Both the position numbers and the translations under genes were made by a program. Below are positions 1 to 8,257 of a stretch of DNA of 64,000 nt, piece after piece (the stretch's first letter is position 1; each line of letters starts with the position of its first letter). The notes beneath the pieces are model-generated. The model did no database searches, was not told the DNA's origin, and was given only the letters and a program-made list of their open reading frames with translations. This DNA comes from Lentzea terrae (GTDB taxonomy: Bacteria; Actinomycetota; Actinomycetes; Mycobacteriales; Pseudonocardiaceae). The stretch lies in contig NZ_QFWW01000026.1 in the NCBI RefSeq assembly GCF_003265345.1, positions 310,001 through 374,000 on the forward strand. Direction: 5' to 3'.

Positions 1-1122
1 ACCATGGTGTGCGGTACGCGGCCCGAACTGATCAAGCTCGCCCCGCTCATCCGCCGGTTCGGTGAAGAAGCATCCGTCGTCTACACAGGACAGCACTACG
101 ACCGGTCGATGTACTCGCGCATCCGCCAGGACATCGCGGAACCGGGCAGCTTCGTCGAGCTCGGGCTGGGCGGTGGGCGGCGAGGAACCCAGTTGGGCAA
201 CGCCGTCGCGGCCCTGGACGCGCACTTCGCCGCAGAACCACCCGATGTGGTGATCGTGCAGGGCGACACCACGTCCGCGCTCGCGGGTGCGTTGGCCGCC
301 AACGCGAACGACGTGCCGCTGGTGCACGTCGAGGCCGGTCTGCGCAGCTACGACCGCGCCATGCCGGAGGAGCACAACCGGGTCGCCATCGACCACCTCG
401 CCGACCTCTGCTGCGCGCCGACGTCACTCAACTTCACCAACCTGATCGCGGAAGGCGTTGCGGCGGACCGGATCACGGTCACCGGCAACACCGTGGTGGA
501 GGCGCTGGAGGAAGCGCTGCCGAGCCACGACGAGTCGCAGAAGCTGATCACCGCGCAGAACCTCGTGACCGACTCCTACGTGCTCGCCACGATCCACCGG
601 CCGGAGAACGTCGACTGCCGGGAGAACCTGGAGACGATCTTCAAAGACCTCGCGCGGCTCCCGCTGCCCGTCGTGCTGCCGCTGCACCCGCGTACCGCGA
701 AGCAGGTCGCCGCCTTCGGGCTCGACCACCTGCTCAGCCGGCTGCGGGTGATCGAACCCCAGTCCTACAAGGACTTCCTCTCGCTGGCCCGGCACGCCGC
801 CGTGCTCGTGTCCGACTCCGGCGGCGTGCAGGAGGAGGTCAGCGTGCTCAAGCGGCCGGTCGTCGTGGTCCGCCGCAGCACCGAACGGCCCGAGATCGAG
901 GGCACGTTCGGCACGCTCGTGCCGCCGGGCCCCCGAGTCCGGACCGAGGTGCTCAGGTGGCTCGACGACGTGAGCGGGCACCGCGCCCGGCTGGCGGGCA
1001 TTCCGTCGCCCTACGGCACAGGTTCGCCGTCCGGGCTCATCGAGGCCGCCGTCCGCAAGATGCTCGACGACACCCGGTTGGCCAGTCCCACGCTCGAGTT
1101 CCAGCTCGTCACCGAGGGGTAG
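1..1122 (+). CDS. wecB: UDP-N-acetylglucosamine 2-epimerase, 5' end cut by the window
   Basis: Non-hydrolysing UDP-GlcNAc 2-epimerase, interconverting UDP-GlcNAc and UDP-ManNAc in the cytoplasm as precursors for surface glycans. The motifs are in family order: GTRPELIKLAPL at the start, GDTTSALAGALAA, HVEAGLRS, the MPEEHNR segment, HPRT and SDSGGVQEE near the C-terminus. The frame is open to base 1 and the family normally begins a few residues before the GTRPE motif, so the true start lies just outside the window. The remaining 370-odd residues match family length. It reads toward the FAD oxidoreductase and their 3' ends overlap by 112 bp (1011-1122). The glycan genes that follow fit a role in making a sugar for that polymer. 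Confidence 0.88.
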   Translation, partial: TMVCGTRPELIKLAPLIRRFGEEASVVYTGQHYDRSMYSRIRQDIAEPGSFVELGLGGGRRGTQLGNAVAALDAHFAAEPPDVVIVQGDTTSALAGALAANANDVPLVHVEAGLRSYDRAMPEEHNRVAIDHLADLCCAPTSLNFTNLIAEGVAADRITVTGNTVVEALEEALPSHDESQKLITAQNLVTDSYVLATIHRPENVDCRENLETIFKDLARLPLPVVLPLHPRTAKQVAAFGLDHLLSRLRVIEPQSYKDFLSLARHAAVLVSDSGGVQEEVSVLKRPVVVVRRSTERPEIEGTFGTLVPPGPRVRTEVLRWLDDVSGHRARLAGIPSPYGTGSPSGLIEAAVRKMLDDTRLASPTLEFQLVTEG

Positions 1123-2294
1123 ACGTGGGCGGTGGTGGCGAGCAGCAACGGCGTGCCCGCCACCTCGACCGCCGGCTGCTGGGCGAGATAACCCACCGGG
1201 TACACCGGTTCCACGAACGGCGCGCGGAAGACGTGCACCTCCTCGACGTCCGCGCCGGGGTGCAGTGACCGCAGCTGCTCGGTCCACCTGGCCGCGATGG
1301 CGCCCGTGTCCTCGGTGAACAGCGCGGAGTCGCGGTCGGTGTAGCGCATCACGTACGCGAGGTGCCGTCCGTCGACCGGTCCGGTCAGCGGGGACATCTC
1401 GACCACGCCGTCGAACTCGGTGCCCGAACGCAGCACCGGCGTCCAGTAGTGCCCCGACAACGGCTGCCGCAGCACGAACAACGCGTTCACGACGCCCTGG
1501 TACCGCAGGTTCACCTGCGGCAGCAGCGGTGCCAGATCGTCGGCGGCCACCTGTCGCAACGCCGGCAGCGGCAGCGTGGACACGATCCGGTCGGCCTCGA
1601 TCACCTCGCCGCCGTCGAGCTCGACGTGGTCCCGGTGCAGCACGCGGACCGGAGCGGACGTCCGCACCACCCCGCCGTGCGACTCGATCGAGGCCCTCAG
1701 CGCGTCGATGATCGTCTTGTAGCCGCCGCTGGGATAGCCGCGCACCGCCACGTTCCGTTCGCGCCCCAGTCGCTGCCACAGGTACAGCGCGGGCACGTCA
1801 CCGAACGCCGCACCGAACTTCGAGCCGAACAGCGGGGCGAAGAGGTCGCGCCACACCCGGTCGCCGTACAGGCCGCGCAACCAGTCCTCGGTGCGCAGGT
1901 TGTCGAGGTCCTTGCCCTTGCCCAACCGACGCAGCAGCACCGACACGGCCCCGAACCGGACCCGGTCGACGACACCCAATGCGGTGAACCGCAACAGGTC
2001 CAGGGCCGAGTTGAACGGGTAGTGCCGCCCCTCGACGATCATGCCCATGCTGGTGCGCTCCCAGTGAACTGAGGCGCCCAGCCCGAGCTCGTCCAGCAGC
2101 GGCAACAGGTTCTCGTCGGTCGGCATGACGCAGTGGTAGAAGCGCTCGATCCACCGGTCGCGCCACGGGAAGAACGTGCCGAGGCCGCCGAGCTGATCCG
2201 AGGCCTCCAGCAGCGTGACCTCGGTGCCGGCCCGCGCGAGCCGGTGGGCGACGGCGAGCCCGCAGATGCCGCCGCCGATCACCACTGTTCGCAT
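1011..2294 (-). CDS. FAD-dependent amine-oxidase-like oxidoreductase
   Basis: Flavoprotein of the protoporphyrinogen-oxidase/amine-oxidase fold (NAD(P)-binding Rossmann start plus a long FAD-binding body), 427 aa. The N-terminus has VVIGGGICGLAVAHRLARAG followed by a glutamate-ended strand (LLEA) and a DQLGGL motif, which together form the dinucleotide-binding site. Members next to glycosyltransferases are often annotated as UDP-galactopyranose-mutase-like or desaturase-like, but no diagnostic motif here fixes the substrate. I chose ATG at 2294 because GGGAG sits 5 nt upstream; a GTG at 2297 is also possible. The start overlaps the stop of the GT2 gene, so the two are translationally coupled. 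The last 112 bp overlap the convergent epimerase gene. Confidence 0.8.
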   Translation of the reverse strand: MRTVVIGGGICGLAVAHRLARAGTEVTLLEASDQLGGLGTFFPWRDRWIERFYHCVMPTDENLLPLLDELGLGASVHWERTSMGMIVEGRHYPFNSALDLLRFTALGVVDRVRFGAVSVLLRRLGKGKDLDNLRTEDWLRGLYGDRVWRDLFAPLFGSKFGAAFGDVPALYLWQRLGRERNVAVRGYPSGGYKTIIDALRASIESHGGVVRTSAPVRVLHRDHVELDGGEVIEADRIVSTLPLPALRQVAADDLAPLLPQVNLRYQGVVNALFVLRQPLSGHYWTPVLRSGTEFDGVVEMSPLTGPVDGRHLAYVMRYTDRDSALFTEDTGAIAARWTEQLRSLHPGADVEEVHVFRAPFVEPVYPVGYLAQQPAVEVAGTPLLLATTAHVYPSVTSWNSSVGLANRVSSSILRTAASMSPDGEPVP

Positions 2295-3121
2295 CACAGC
2301 TCCCGGTACGGGGCCGGGGTGAGCCGGTCGCGCATCAGCAGCCGGACGTACTGCACGACCGTGCGGCGCAGCTTGAGCTTGCTCGGACCCTGTTTGCGGT
2401 CGTAGCGCAGCTCCAGCGGCACCTCGGTGATCACCGGGTGGCAGTGCCGCAGCTTCAGGAGCAGCTCGACCATGCAGGCGAAACCGCGTTCCTCGACGAG
2501 CCGTTCGCCCCAGTGCGTGCTGGCGCGGGTGAGCAGGCTGACCCGGTACGCGCGGAAGCCGCTGGTGAAGTCGTGCACGTCGACCAGCCCGAGCACGCGG
2601 CGGAACAGCACGGCGGCACCGCGCGACAGCATCCGGCGGAACAGCGGAGCGGTCTTGTCGTCACCGCCGGCGACGAACCGCGAGCAGATCACCACGTCCG
2701 AACCGGCGACGATCTCGTTGCCCAGCTTGGTGATCAGCGCGGGGTCGTGCGTGTCGTCGGCGTCCATCACCACGACGAAGTCGTCCTCGGCGGCGTCGCT
2801 CAGCGCGGCCTTCAGTCCGGTTTGGACGGCCTGGCCGAGGCCGAGGTTCACCGGGTGGCGCACCAGCCGGACGTCGAGCCCGGCCACATCGGTGGCCACC
2901 TCGGCGGTGCCGTCGGACGAACCGTCGTCGACGACCCAGGCCGTGACCTGCTCGGTGTGCGCGACCTCGGCGATCCGGCGCAACAGCGACGGCAGTCCCG
3001 CGGCTTCGTTGTACGCGGGCAGCACGACGTGCGCGCGTCCGCGGACCGGCGTCGCGACGGCTGTCGCGGGTCTCGGACCGGCCGTCGGCGAGGTGCGGAC
3101 CTCGCGTCCGTCGACTGTCAT
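2294..3121 (-). CDS. Glycosyltransferase family 2 (dolichyl-phosphate-mannose-synthase-like)
   Basis: GT2, GT-A fold, 275 aa, probably transferring a sugar from a nucleotide donor to a polyprenyl phosphate or growing glycan. The catalytic domain begins at VVLPAYNEA, followed by VVDDGSSDGTAEV and the DXD-like VVMDADDTHDP. The C-terminal half (DFTSGFRAYR, and a basic RYDRKQGPSKLK stretch) resembles DPM1-like enzymes, and no obvious C-terminal membrane segment is present. The open frame runs upstream to 3550, but the ATG at 3121 has GGGGG six bases before it and gives the family-standard N-terminus. A second ATG lies four codons earlier (3133). It forms a two-gene unit with the FAD oxidoreductase, and the sugar-transferase gene is divergent. 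Confidence 0.87.
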   Translation of the reverse strand: MTVDGREVRTSPTAGPRPATAVATPVRGRAHVVLPAYNEAAGLPSLLRRIAEVAHTEQVTAWVVDDGSSDGTAEVATDVAGLDVRLVRHPVNLGLGQAVQTGLKAALSDAAEDDFVVVMDADDTHDPALITKLGNEIVAGSDVVICSRFVAGGDDKTAPLFRRMLSRGAAVLFRRVLGLVDVHDFTSGFRAYRVSLLTRASTHWGERLVEERGFACMVELLLKLRHCHPVITEVPLELRYDRKQGPSKLKLRRTVVQYVRLLMRDRLTPAPYREL

Positions 3122-3359
3122 TCGAACCCCCATTTCATCGGGTCTCAGAGCGGCGGCGAGAATTATTCGCACGCCTGGCCGTAAATTGCGGGCGACCCCT
3201 GGCTGACTTTTCGCTCGGCGGCGGGGAGCGGAGGGCTGGACTGATTCCGGATGTAATTCGAAAGGGGTATAAGTGTTCCTCGAACGGGTGACGACGGGGC
3301 TCGGCGCCGTCATTCTCGGGACATTTTCCTGCCAGATGATCTCGATCGGGTGATCTCGA
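3122..3359. promoter_or_regulatory. Divergent intergenic region between GT2 and sugar transferase genes
   Basis: A 238-bp stretch with no credible gene. It is locally richer in A and T than its surroundings (for example GAGAATTATTCG near 3157 and GTAATTCGAAAGGGGTATAA near 3252), so it probably holds divergent promoters. I see no clear palindrome. Confidence 0.4.
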
Positions 3360-4802
3360 ATGAGACAAAGCGCTGAGGCGGAGTCGAGCGTGGGTCTTCC
3401 CCTGGAAGAGTGGTTCGCCGGCGAGTTGACCGCCCCGATGGCACCCGTCCGTGACGACGCGCGGCCACGCGGTCTGCTCGGCCGGGTCAACGGAGTGGCG
3501 GTGCTCCTCGTTCTGGTGGACTTTTTCGCGTTGCTCGTGATGACGAGCAACGCGGAGGTGGCGGCGCCGTGGGCGGTCGTGCTCGCGTGCGCACTACTGG
3601 GCGTGCGGGCGTCGGGCCGGATCTACCGCCGGCGACTGATGCTGTCGTGGTTGCAGGACCTGCCGCGCTCGCTCGCCACGACGGCGATCGCGTTCGCCGC
3701 GGTGAGCGTCCTGTTGCTGGCTGTCGGTTGGCCGCCGGAGGTGTTGCTGCAGCTCAAGGCTGGTCTGTTCGCGTTCGTGGCGGTGAGCGAACCGGCCAGA
3801 GCGGCGGTCTTCGCGTTCGGCCGGTGGTGCCGGCGGAGGTTCGACCGCTGCGACCGGACCATCGTGATCGGCGCCGGTCAGGTCGGCACGGACCTCGCCG
3901 AGGTCATGCTGCGCCACCCCGAGTACGGCCTGCGCCCGGTCGGGTTCATCGACGCGGAACCGCAGGCCGACCGGAAACTGCCGGCGCCGCTGCTGCACGA
4001 CGACCTGGCCACGGCCATCGACCGGCTCGGCGTCGGCACGGTGGTCATCGCGTTCTCGCACGCCGTCGACTCACCGCTGGTCGACGCGGCCGTCACCGCG
4101 CACCGGCTCGGCTGTTCGACGCTCGTGGTGCCGCGCATGTTCGAGCTCCACCAGGACGGGCCGGACGTCGAACGGCTGCGCAGCTACCCGTTGCTGCGAC
4201 TGAGCACGGCGCCGACGGCCAGGCCGACCTGGTGGATCAAGCGCCTGGTCGAGCGGGCCCTCGCGCTGATCGCGTTGATCCTGTTGTCGCCGGTCATCGC
4301 GATCTGCGCGTTGGCGGTGCTGCTCGAGAGCGGCCGGCCGATCATCTTCAAGCAGGTCCGCGTCGGCATGGACGACCAGAAGTTCGTGATCTACAAGCTG
4401 CGCAGCGTCCGGCAGACCGGCGTGGACGACTCGGACGTCCGGTGGTCGGTGGCAGGCGACTCGCGCGTCGGGAAGCTCGGCGGGTTCCTGCGCAGGACGT
4501 CGCTCGACGAGCTGCCGCAGCTCTGGAACATTCTGCGCGGCGACATGTGCATTGTCGGGCCGCGGCCGGAAAGGCCGGGCTTCGTTCGCCAGTTCTCCGC
4601 GATCCACGAACTATACTGGGCCCGCCATCGGGTCCCCACCGGATTGACCGGGCTCGCCCAGGTCCACGGATTGAGAGGTGACACCTCGATCGTGGACAGA
4701 TCTCGGTACGACAACTACTACATCGCGAATTGGTCGCTGTGGCTGGACGTCAAAATCGTGCTGTTGACAGTGGGTGAGCTGTGTTGCCGAAGGAATCGCT
4801 GA
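3360..4802 (+). CDS. Polyprenyl-phosphate sugar-1-phosphate transferase (initiating enzyme of exopolysaccharide synthesis)
   Basis: Membrane enzyme of the WbaP/CpsE-like polyisoprenyl-phosphate hexose-1-phosphate transferase family, 480 aa, which starts glycan repeat units on undecaprenyl phosphate. The N-terminal half has hydrophobic segments (about residues 45-140). A Rossmann-like domain follows (TIVIGAGQVGTDLAEVMLR, then VGFIDAEP). The C-terminal bacterial sugar-transferase domain opens with KRLVERALALIALILLSPVI and contains FKQVRVGMDD, FVIYKLRS, RRTSLDELPQLWN and the MCIVGPRPERP motif. The ATG at 3360 lacks a strong ribosome-binding site. The end overlaps the next gene by 22 bp, so the two are co-transcribed. 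Confidence 0.93.
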   Translation: MRQSAEAESSVGLPLEEWFAGELTAPMAPVRDDARPRGLLGRVNGVAVLLVLVDFFALLVMTSNAEVAAPWAVVLACALLGVRASGRIYRRRLMLSWLQDLPRSLATTAIAFAAVSVLLLAVGWPPEVLLQLKAGLFAFVAVSEPARAAVFAFGRWCRRRFDRCDRTIVIGAGQVGTDLAEVMLRHPEYGLRPVGFIDAEPQADRKLPAPLLHDDLATAIDRLGVGTVVIAFSHAVDSPLVDAAVTAHRLGCSTLVVPRMFELHQDGPDVERLRSYPLLRLSTAPTARPTWWIKRLVERALALIALILLSPVIAICALAVLLESGRPIIFKQVRVGMDDQKFVIYKLRSVRQTGVDDSDVRWSVAGDSRVGKLGGFLRRTSLDELPQLWNILRGDMCIVGPRPERPGFVRQFSAIHELYWARHRVPTGLTGLAQVHGLRGDTSIVDRSRYDNYYIANWSLWLDVKIVLLTVGELCCRRNR

Positions 4803-6139
4803 CGGGCCGGGCGCTGGTGGCGCTGCTGGTCTTCACCACGACCGCGTGCACGTTCCTGCCGGTCGACGAGAAGGCGGCGCAGGACAGCCTCGCCCCGCCG
4901 GAACCGTCGGTGGTCACGGGTCCGCAGCCGAAGCCGCTCGCGCCGTGCGCGTGGTGGTACGGCATCGGGGCGCGGCCGACCTCGTTGCAGCTCAAGTTCG
5001 CGGCGGCGCACTACAACCTGGTGGTGCTCAACTCGTGGGAGACGGCGGCGCTGCGACGTTTGCGCCAGCTGAACCCCAAGGTGAAAGTGCTGGTGTACAA
5101 GGACTTCTCCAGCACCCGCAACTACCCGGGAACGGTCGACGGTGGCGTCGACGCGAAGTACCTGCCGACCGGGCTCGGGTACGTCGCGACGGAGAAGGCC
5201 CACCCGGAGTGGTTCGCCGTCGACACCGCGGACCAGCGGATCGAGTGGGCGGGCTACGAGAAGCACTGGCAGATGACGGTGTGGACCGAGGCCTACCAGC
5301 GCGCGTGGACGACCGCGGTCGTCGAGGAGGTCGTCCGCGAGGGCTGGGACGGAGTGCTGGCGGACAACGACTTCAGCTCGTTGCGGTTCTACTCGCCGGC
5401 GGTGCTCAAGGGCACCGCCGACGTGGAGGCCACCGACCGGCTGCTGCGCGACGGCTTCGACTCGTTCCTCGGCATCGCGGGCGACGAGCTGCAGAAAGCC
5501 GGGAAGATGCTGATCCCCAACGTGTCCGAGTCGCACCTGCGGCCCGGCCGGTGGACCGCGCACTCCCGGTACGACGGGGCGATGGAGGAGAACTTCGGGC
5601 TGCGCGACGACGGCGGCAACGGCGAGCTGCTCACGTTCCGCGGCAACGAGTGGAAGGAACTGCGCGCCCAGGCCGCACTCGGCGAGTCGTGGCTGCTGCT
5701 GGTCACCCACACCCGCAGCCCGCGCGAGGAACGCGTCGGCTATGCCACGGCTGCGCTGCTCGCCGGTCCGTACACCTGCTGGAACGGTGCGACGCCGGAC
5801 TACCGGAACCCTGCGTGGTCGCAGTACCAGGAGGCCGGGCTGGGGGAGGCGGTGGAGACGGCGAACCGGCTGCCGAACGGGTTGTGGACCCGGCAGTTCA
5901 GCAGCGGCTGGGTGGTGGTGAACCCGACGAGCAAGCCGGCTCAGGTGACGCCGCCGGGTGGCCTTGTGGACATCAACGGGGTGGCGGTGTCGGCTCCGTT
6001 CGAGTTGCCCGGTGCGGATGCCAAGGTGCTGGTCAAGCCGAAGGTCGGGCCCACTACGTCGCCGGTGAAGCCGCCGACGGTGCCGACGACCACGACGCCG
6101 CCGGTGCCGCCGAAGCCTGCGGAGACACCGGTCAGCTGA
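4781..6139 (+). CDS. Secreted lipoprotein, putative GHL15-type glycoside hydrolase
   Basis: 452-aa exported protein. The N-terminus is a lipoprotein signal (ALVALLVFTTTAC, with the lipobox cysteine about residue 23). The body resembles putative glycoside hydrolases of the GHL15/TIM-barrel type: CAWWYGIG, LVVLNSWE, VKVLVYKDFSST, then GWDGVLADNDF, where the last acidic pair is a candidate catalytic site. The C-terminus ends in a Pro/Thr-rich tail. It starts with GTG at 4781 inside the sugar-transferase gene (22-bp overlap), which suggests a role in trimming or releasing the same polysaccharide outside the membrane. The 3' end overlaps the convergent GT4 gene by 8 bp. The enzymatic activity is an inference from fold-level resemblance. 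Confidence 0.7.
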   Translation: MLPKESLTGRALVALLVFTTTACTFLPVDEKAAQDSLAPPEPSVVTGPQPKPLAPCAWWYGIGARPTSLQLKFAAAHYNLVVLNSWETAALRRLRQLNPKVKVLVYKDFSSTRNYPGTVDGGVDAKYLPTGLGYVATEKAHPEWFAVDTADQRIEWAGYEKHWQMTVWTEAYQRAWTTAVVEEVVREGWDGVLADNDFSSLRFYSPAVLKGTADVEATDRLLRDGFDSFLGIAGDELQKAGKMLIPNVSESHLRPGRWTAHSRYDGAMEENFGLRDDGGNGELLTFRGNEWKELRAQAALGESWLLLVTHTRSPREERVGYATAALLAGPYTCWNGATPDYRNPAWSQYQEAGLGEAVETANRLPNGLWTRQFSSGWVVVNPTSKPAQVTPPGGLVDINGVAVSAPFELPGADAKVLVKPKVGPTTSPVKPPTVPTTTTPPVPPKPAETPVS

Positions 6140-7193
6140 GCTCGCGATACAGCTCCAGGTGCCGCTGGGCGCACACTTCGGGGCTGAAGCGTTCGCGTGC
6201 CCGCGCGGCCAGCAGCCGACCCGTCCTGGCCGGATCCGGGTCGGCGAAGAGCGCGCGCAGCTGCTTGGCGAGCGAGGTCGCGTCACCCGGAGCCGCCAGG
6301 CGAAGCGCGGCCCCCGGCACGTCGAGCATGTCCGCGACGCCGCCGGTGTCCGTTGCCACCACGGGCTTCCCGGCGGCCATCGCCTCGGCGACCACGAGCG
6401 GTTGCTGTTCCATTGTGGACGGCAGGATCAGCGCATCGTGCTTGCGCAACAGCTCCGGCACGTCCGCGCGGAAGCCGAGGAACTCGACGGGCAGGCCTTC
6501 CGCGAGCTGCTCGCACCTGGCGCGCAGCGGGCCGTCACCCGCCACGGTGAGCGTCGCGTCCGGCGGCAGGACACCGGGCAGCGCTTCGAGCAGGGTGGGC
6601 AAGCCCTTGCGTTCCACCAGGAGGCCGACGAACAGCAGTCGGCGCACAGGGGTCGTGGGCGGCTCGGCCTCGCCGATCGGGACGCAGTTGTCGATGTGCG
6701 CGATGCGTGGCACGCGCAGCCGGTCGCGGAGGAACCTGCCCATGGCGGGCGACGGGACCACTGTGCGATCGACGCGGCGTGCGACAAGGGCGTCCGCGGC
6801 CAGCACCGCCATCGTGTACGTCGACGGTCGTTGCACTCGCGGGGCGTTGCGGAACCACGGTTCGCTCACGTCGTCCGGCACGCCGTGATAGGTGTGCACG
6901 ACCGGGATGTCGCCCAGTCCGGCGCACACGAGTCCGCTGCGGCGGTCCTGGGCGTGCACGACGTCCGGCCGCCATGCTCTGATTGCCGCGCGGGCCTGAC
7001 GGCTCGCCCGCAGATCTCCCTTGCGCGGCACGGAGATCTCCTCGTGCTCGACCAGGTGTGCGTCGCGGGCCGGCACCGGGCCGAACACCTTGACCTCGGC
7101 CTCGCCCGTTGCCTGCAGTGCGGCGGCGAGGCGGATCGTGACGTCGACCGGGCCACCCCGGTCCTGGGTCAGCAGGAACGCGACCCTCATCAT
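6132..7193 (-). CDS. Glycosyltransferase family 4
   Basis: GT4, GT-B fold, 353 aa, a retaining cytoplasmic transferase acting on the lipid-linked glycan. The N-terminal acceptor domain starts RVAFLLTQDRGGPVDVTIRL. The donor domain has LLFVGLLVERKGLPTLLEAL, the glycine-rich VAGDGPLR, and the characteristic EX7E region in AEAMAAGKPVVATDTGGV. The open frame extends to 7544, but ATG at 7193 has GGAG (in CTAGAAGGAGAAGC) just upstream and overlaps the preceding gene's stop as ATGA. This is the last gene of the ten-gene minus-strand operon. Confidence 0.9.
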   Translation of the reverse strand: MMRVAFLLTQDRGGPVDVTIRLAAALQATGEAEVKVFGPVPARDAHLVEHEEISVPRKGDLRASRQARAAIRAWRPDVVHAQDRRSGLVCAGLGDIPVVHTYHGVPDDVSEPWFRNAPRVQRPSTYTMAVLAADALVARRVDRTVVPSPAMGRFLRDRLRVPRIAHIDNCVPIGEAEPPTTPVRRLLFVGLLVERKGLPTLLEALPGVLPPDATLTVAGDGPLRARCEQLAEGLPVEFLGFRADVPELLRKHDALILPSTMEQQPLVVAEAMAAGKPVVATDTGGVADMLDVPGAALRLAAPGDATSLAKQLRALFADPDPARTGRLLAARARERFSPEVCAQRHLELYRELS

Positions 7194-8257
7194 GCTTCTC
7201 CTTCTAGCTTTTCGACGAGCGTGATGATTTGGTCGGTCATGCGGGCGCGGTCGAACAACGTCTCGGCGCGCCGTCGTCCGGTGCGGCCCTCGCCGTCCGC
7301 GAGCGATGGGTACGCGAGACGTGCCGCGAGCTCCCGTCCGAGTGTGAGGACGTCTTCTCGTGGGACGACGGCCCCTGCCGGTCCGAGGCTCTGCCGCACG
7401 CCGTCGACGTCGAACGCGACAACGGAACGCCCGCACGCCATCGCTTCCAGCGGCACCAGGGCCATGCCCTCGGCCCGTGACGGCACCACCACGACATCCG
7501 CCGCCGCGTAGAAGGACTCGACGTCGTCGCTGTGGCCCCACCACCGCACGGATTCCTGGCCCTGCTGCCAGACCGTCCTCATCGGACCGTCACCGACCAG
7601 CACGAGCTGTGCGTCCGGTAGCTCGGCCAGCACGGCGGGCCACGCGGCGAGCAGCAGGTCCTGGCCCTTCTGCGGTGCCAGCCTGCCGATGCACACCGCG
7701 GTCGGCCGGTCGCCCAGGCCCAACCGTTGCCGGGCTTCTGCGCGGTCTGAAGGCTGTAGTTGCGTGGTGTCGACGCCGTTGCACACGACCTCGGCCGGCG
7801 CGGTCACTCCTGCTTCGCGGCCGGACGCGAGCTCGTCGTCGCTCACGCACACCAGCTGGTGCGTCCACCTGGAGGCGAAGGCTTCCCAACGCGTGCAGGC
7901 CCGTCGCAGCAGGCTGTCCGAGAGCCGGAACGACCACAGGTGCGGCTGGAAGATCGTCGGTGTCCGGCCCCTGATGGCCAGCCTGCCGGTCAGCCCGGCC
8001 TTCGAGCTGTGCAGGTGCACGACGTCGGGACGGATCTCGCGCAGCAATCGGTTCAGCCGCAGCGTTTCAAGCAGTGTTGACGGACCTGGCGAGCGGCTCG
8101 CACGCCACGGGATCGTGTGCAGCTGATCGGGCAGCCAGCCGTCTGGCGGGCAGATCACGTGCACGTCCCAGCCGGCGGCTTGCTGAGCCAGCACGAGATC
8201 CAGCACCACCTTGGCGACGCCCGCCTCAACCGGTTGCGTCACGTGCACGACCTTCAC
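7190..8257 (-). CDS. Glycosyltransferase family 4
   Basis: Second GT4 enzyme of the operon, 355 aa. It starts VKVVHVTQPVEAGVAKVV and shows the donor-site motifs CIGRLAPQKGQDLLLAAW, LVGDGPMR, and PLEAMACGRSVVAFDVDGV with the paired glutamates. The GTG at 8257 overlaps the flippase stop in a GTGA tetranucleotide, and this defines the start better than the far upstream extension of the frame (to 9868), which runs antisense to nothing conserved. The stop overlaps the next GT4 start. Donor and acceptor cannot be read from sequence. Confidence 0.9.
   Translation of the reverse strand: MKVVHVTQPVEAGVAKVVLDLVLAQQAAGWDVHVICPPDGWLPDQLHTIPWRASRSPGPSTLLETLRLNRLLREIRPDVVHLHSSKAGLTGRLAIRGRTPTIFQPHLWSFRLSDSLLRRACTRWEAFASRWTHQLVCVSDDELASGREAGVTAPAEVVCNGVDTTQLQPSDRAEARQRLGLGDRPTAVCIGRLAPQKGQDLLLAAWPAVLAELPDAQLVLVGDGPMRTVWQQGQESVRWWGHSDDVESFYAAADVVVVPSRAEGMALVPLEAMACGRSVVAFDVDGVRQSLGPAGAVVPREDVLTLGRELAARLAYPSLADGEGRTGRRRAETLFDRARMTDQIITLVEKLEGEA

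Noticed and set aside
2294..3550. Upstream extension of the GT2 frame to 3550
   Set aside because: The extension would overlap the start of the divergent sugar-transferase gene and has no conserved sequence; ATG 3121 has a good ribosome site.
4774..6888. 704-codon plus-strand frame over the GHL15-like gene and GT4
   Set aside because: It is an alternative frame over two well-supported genes and carries no family motif.
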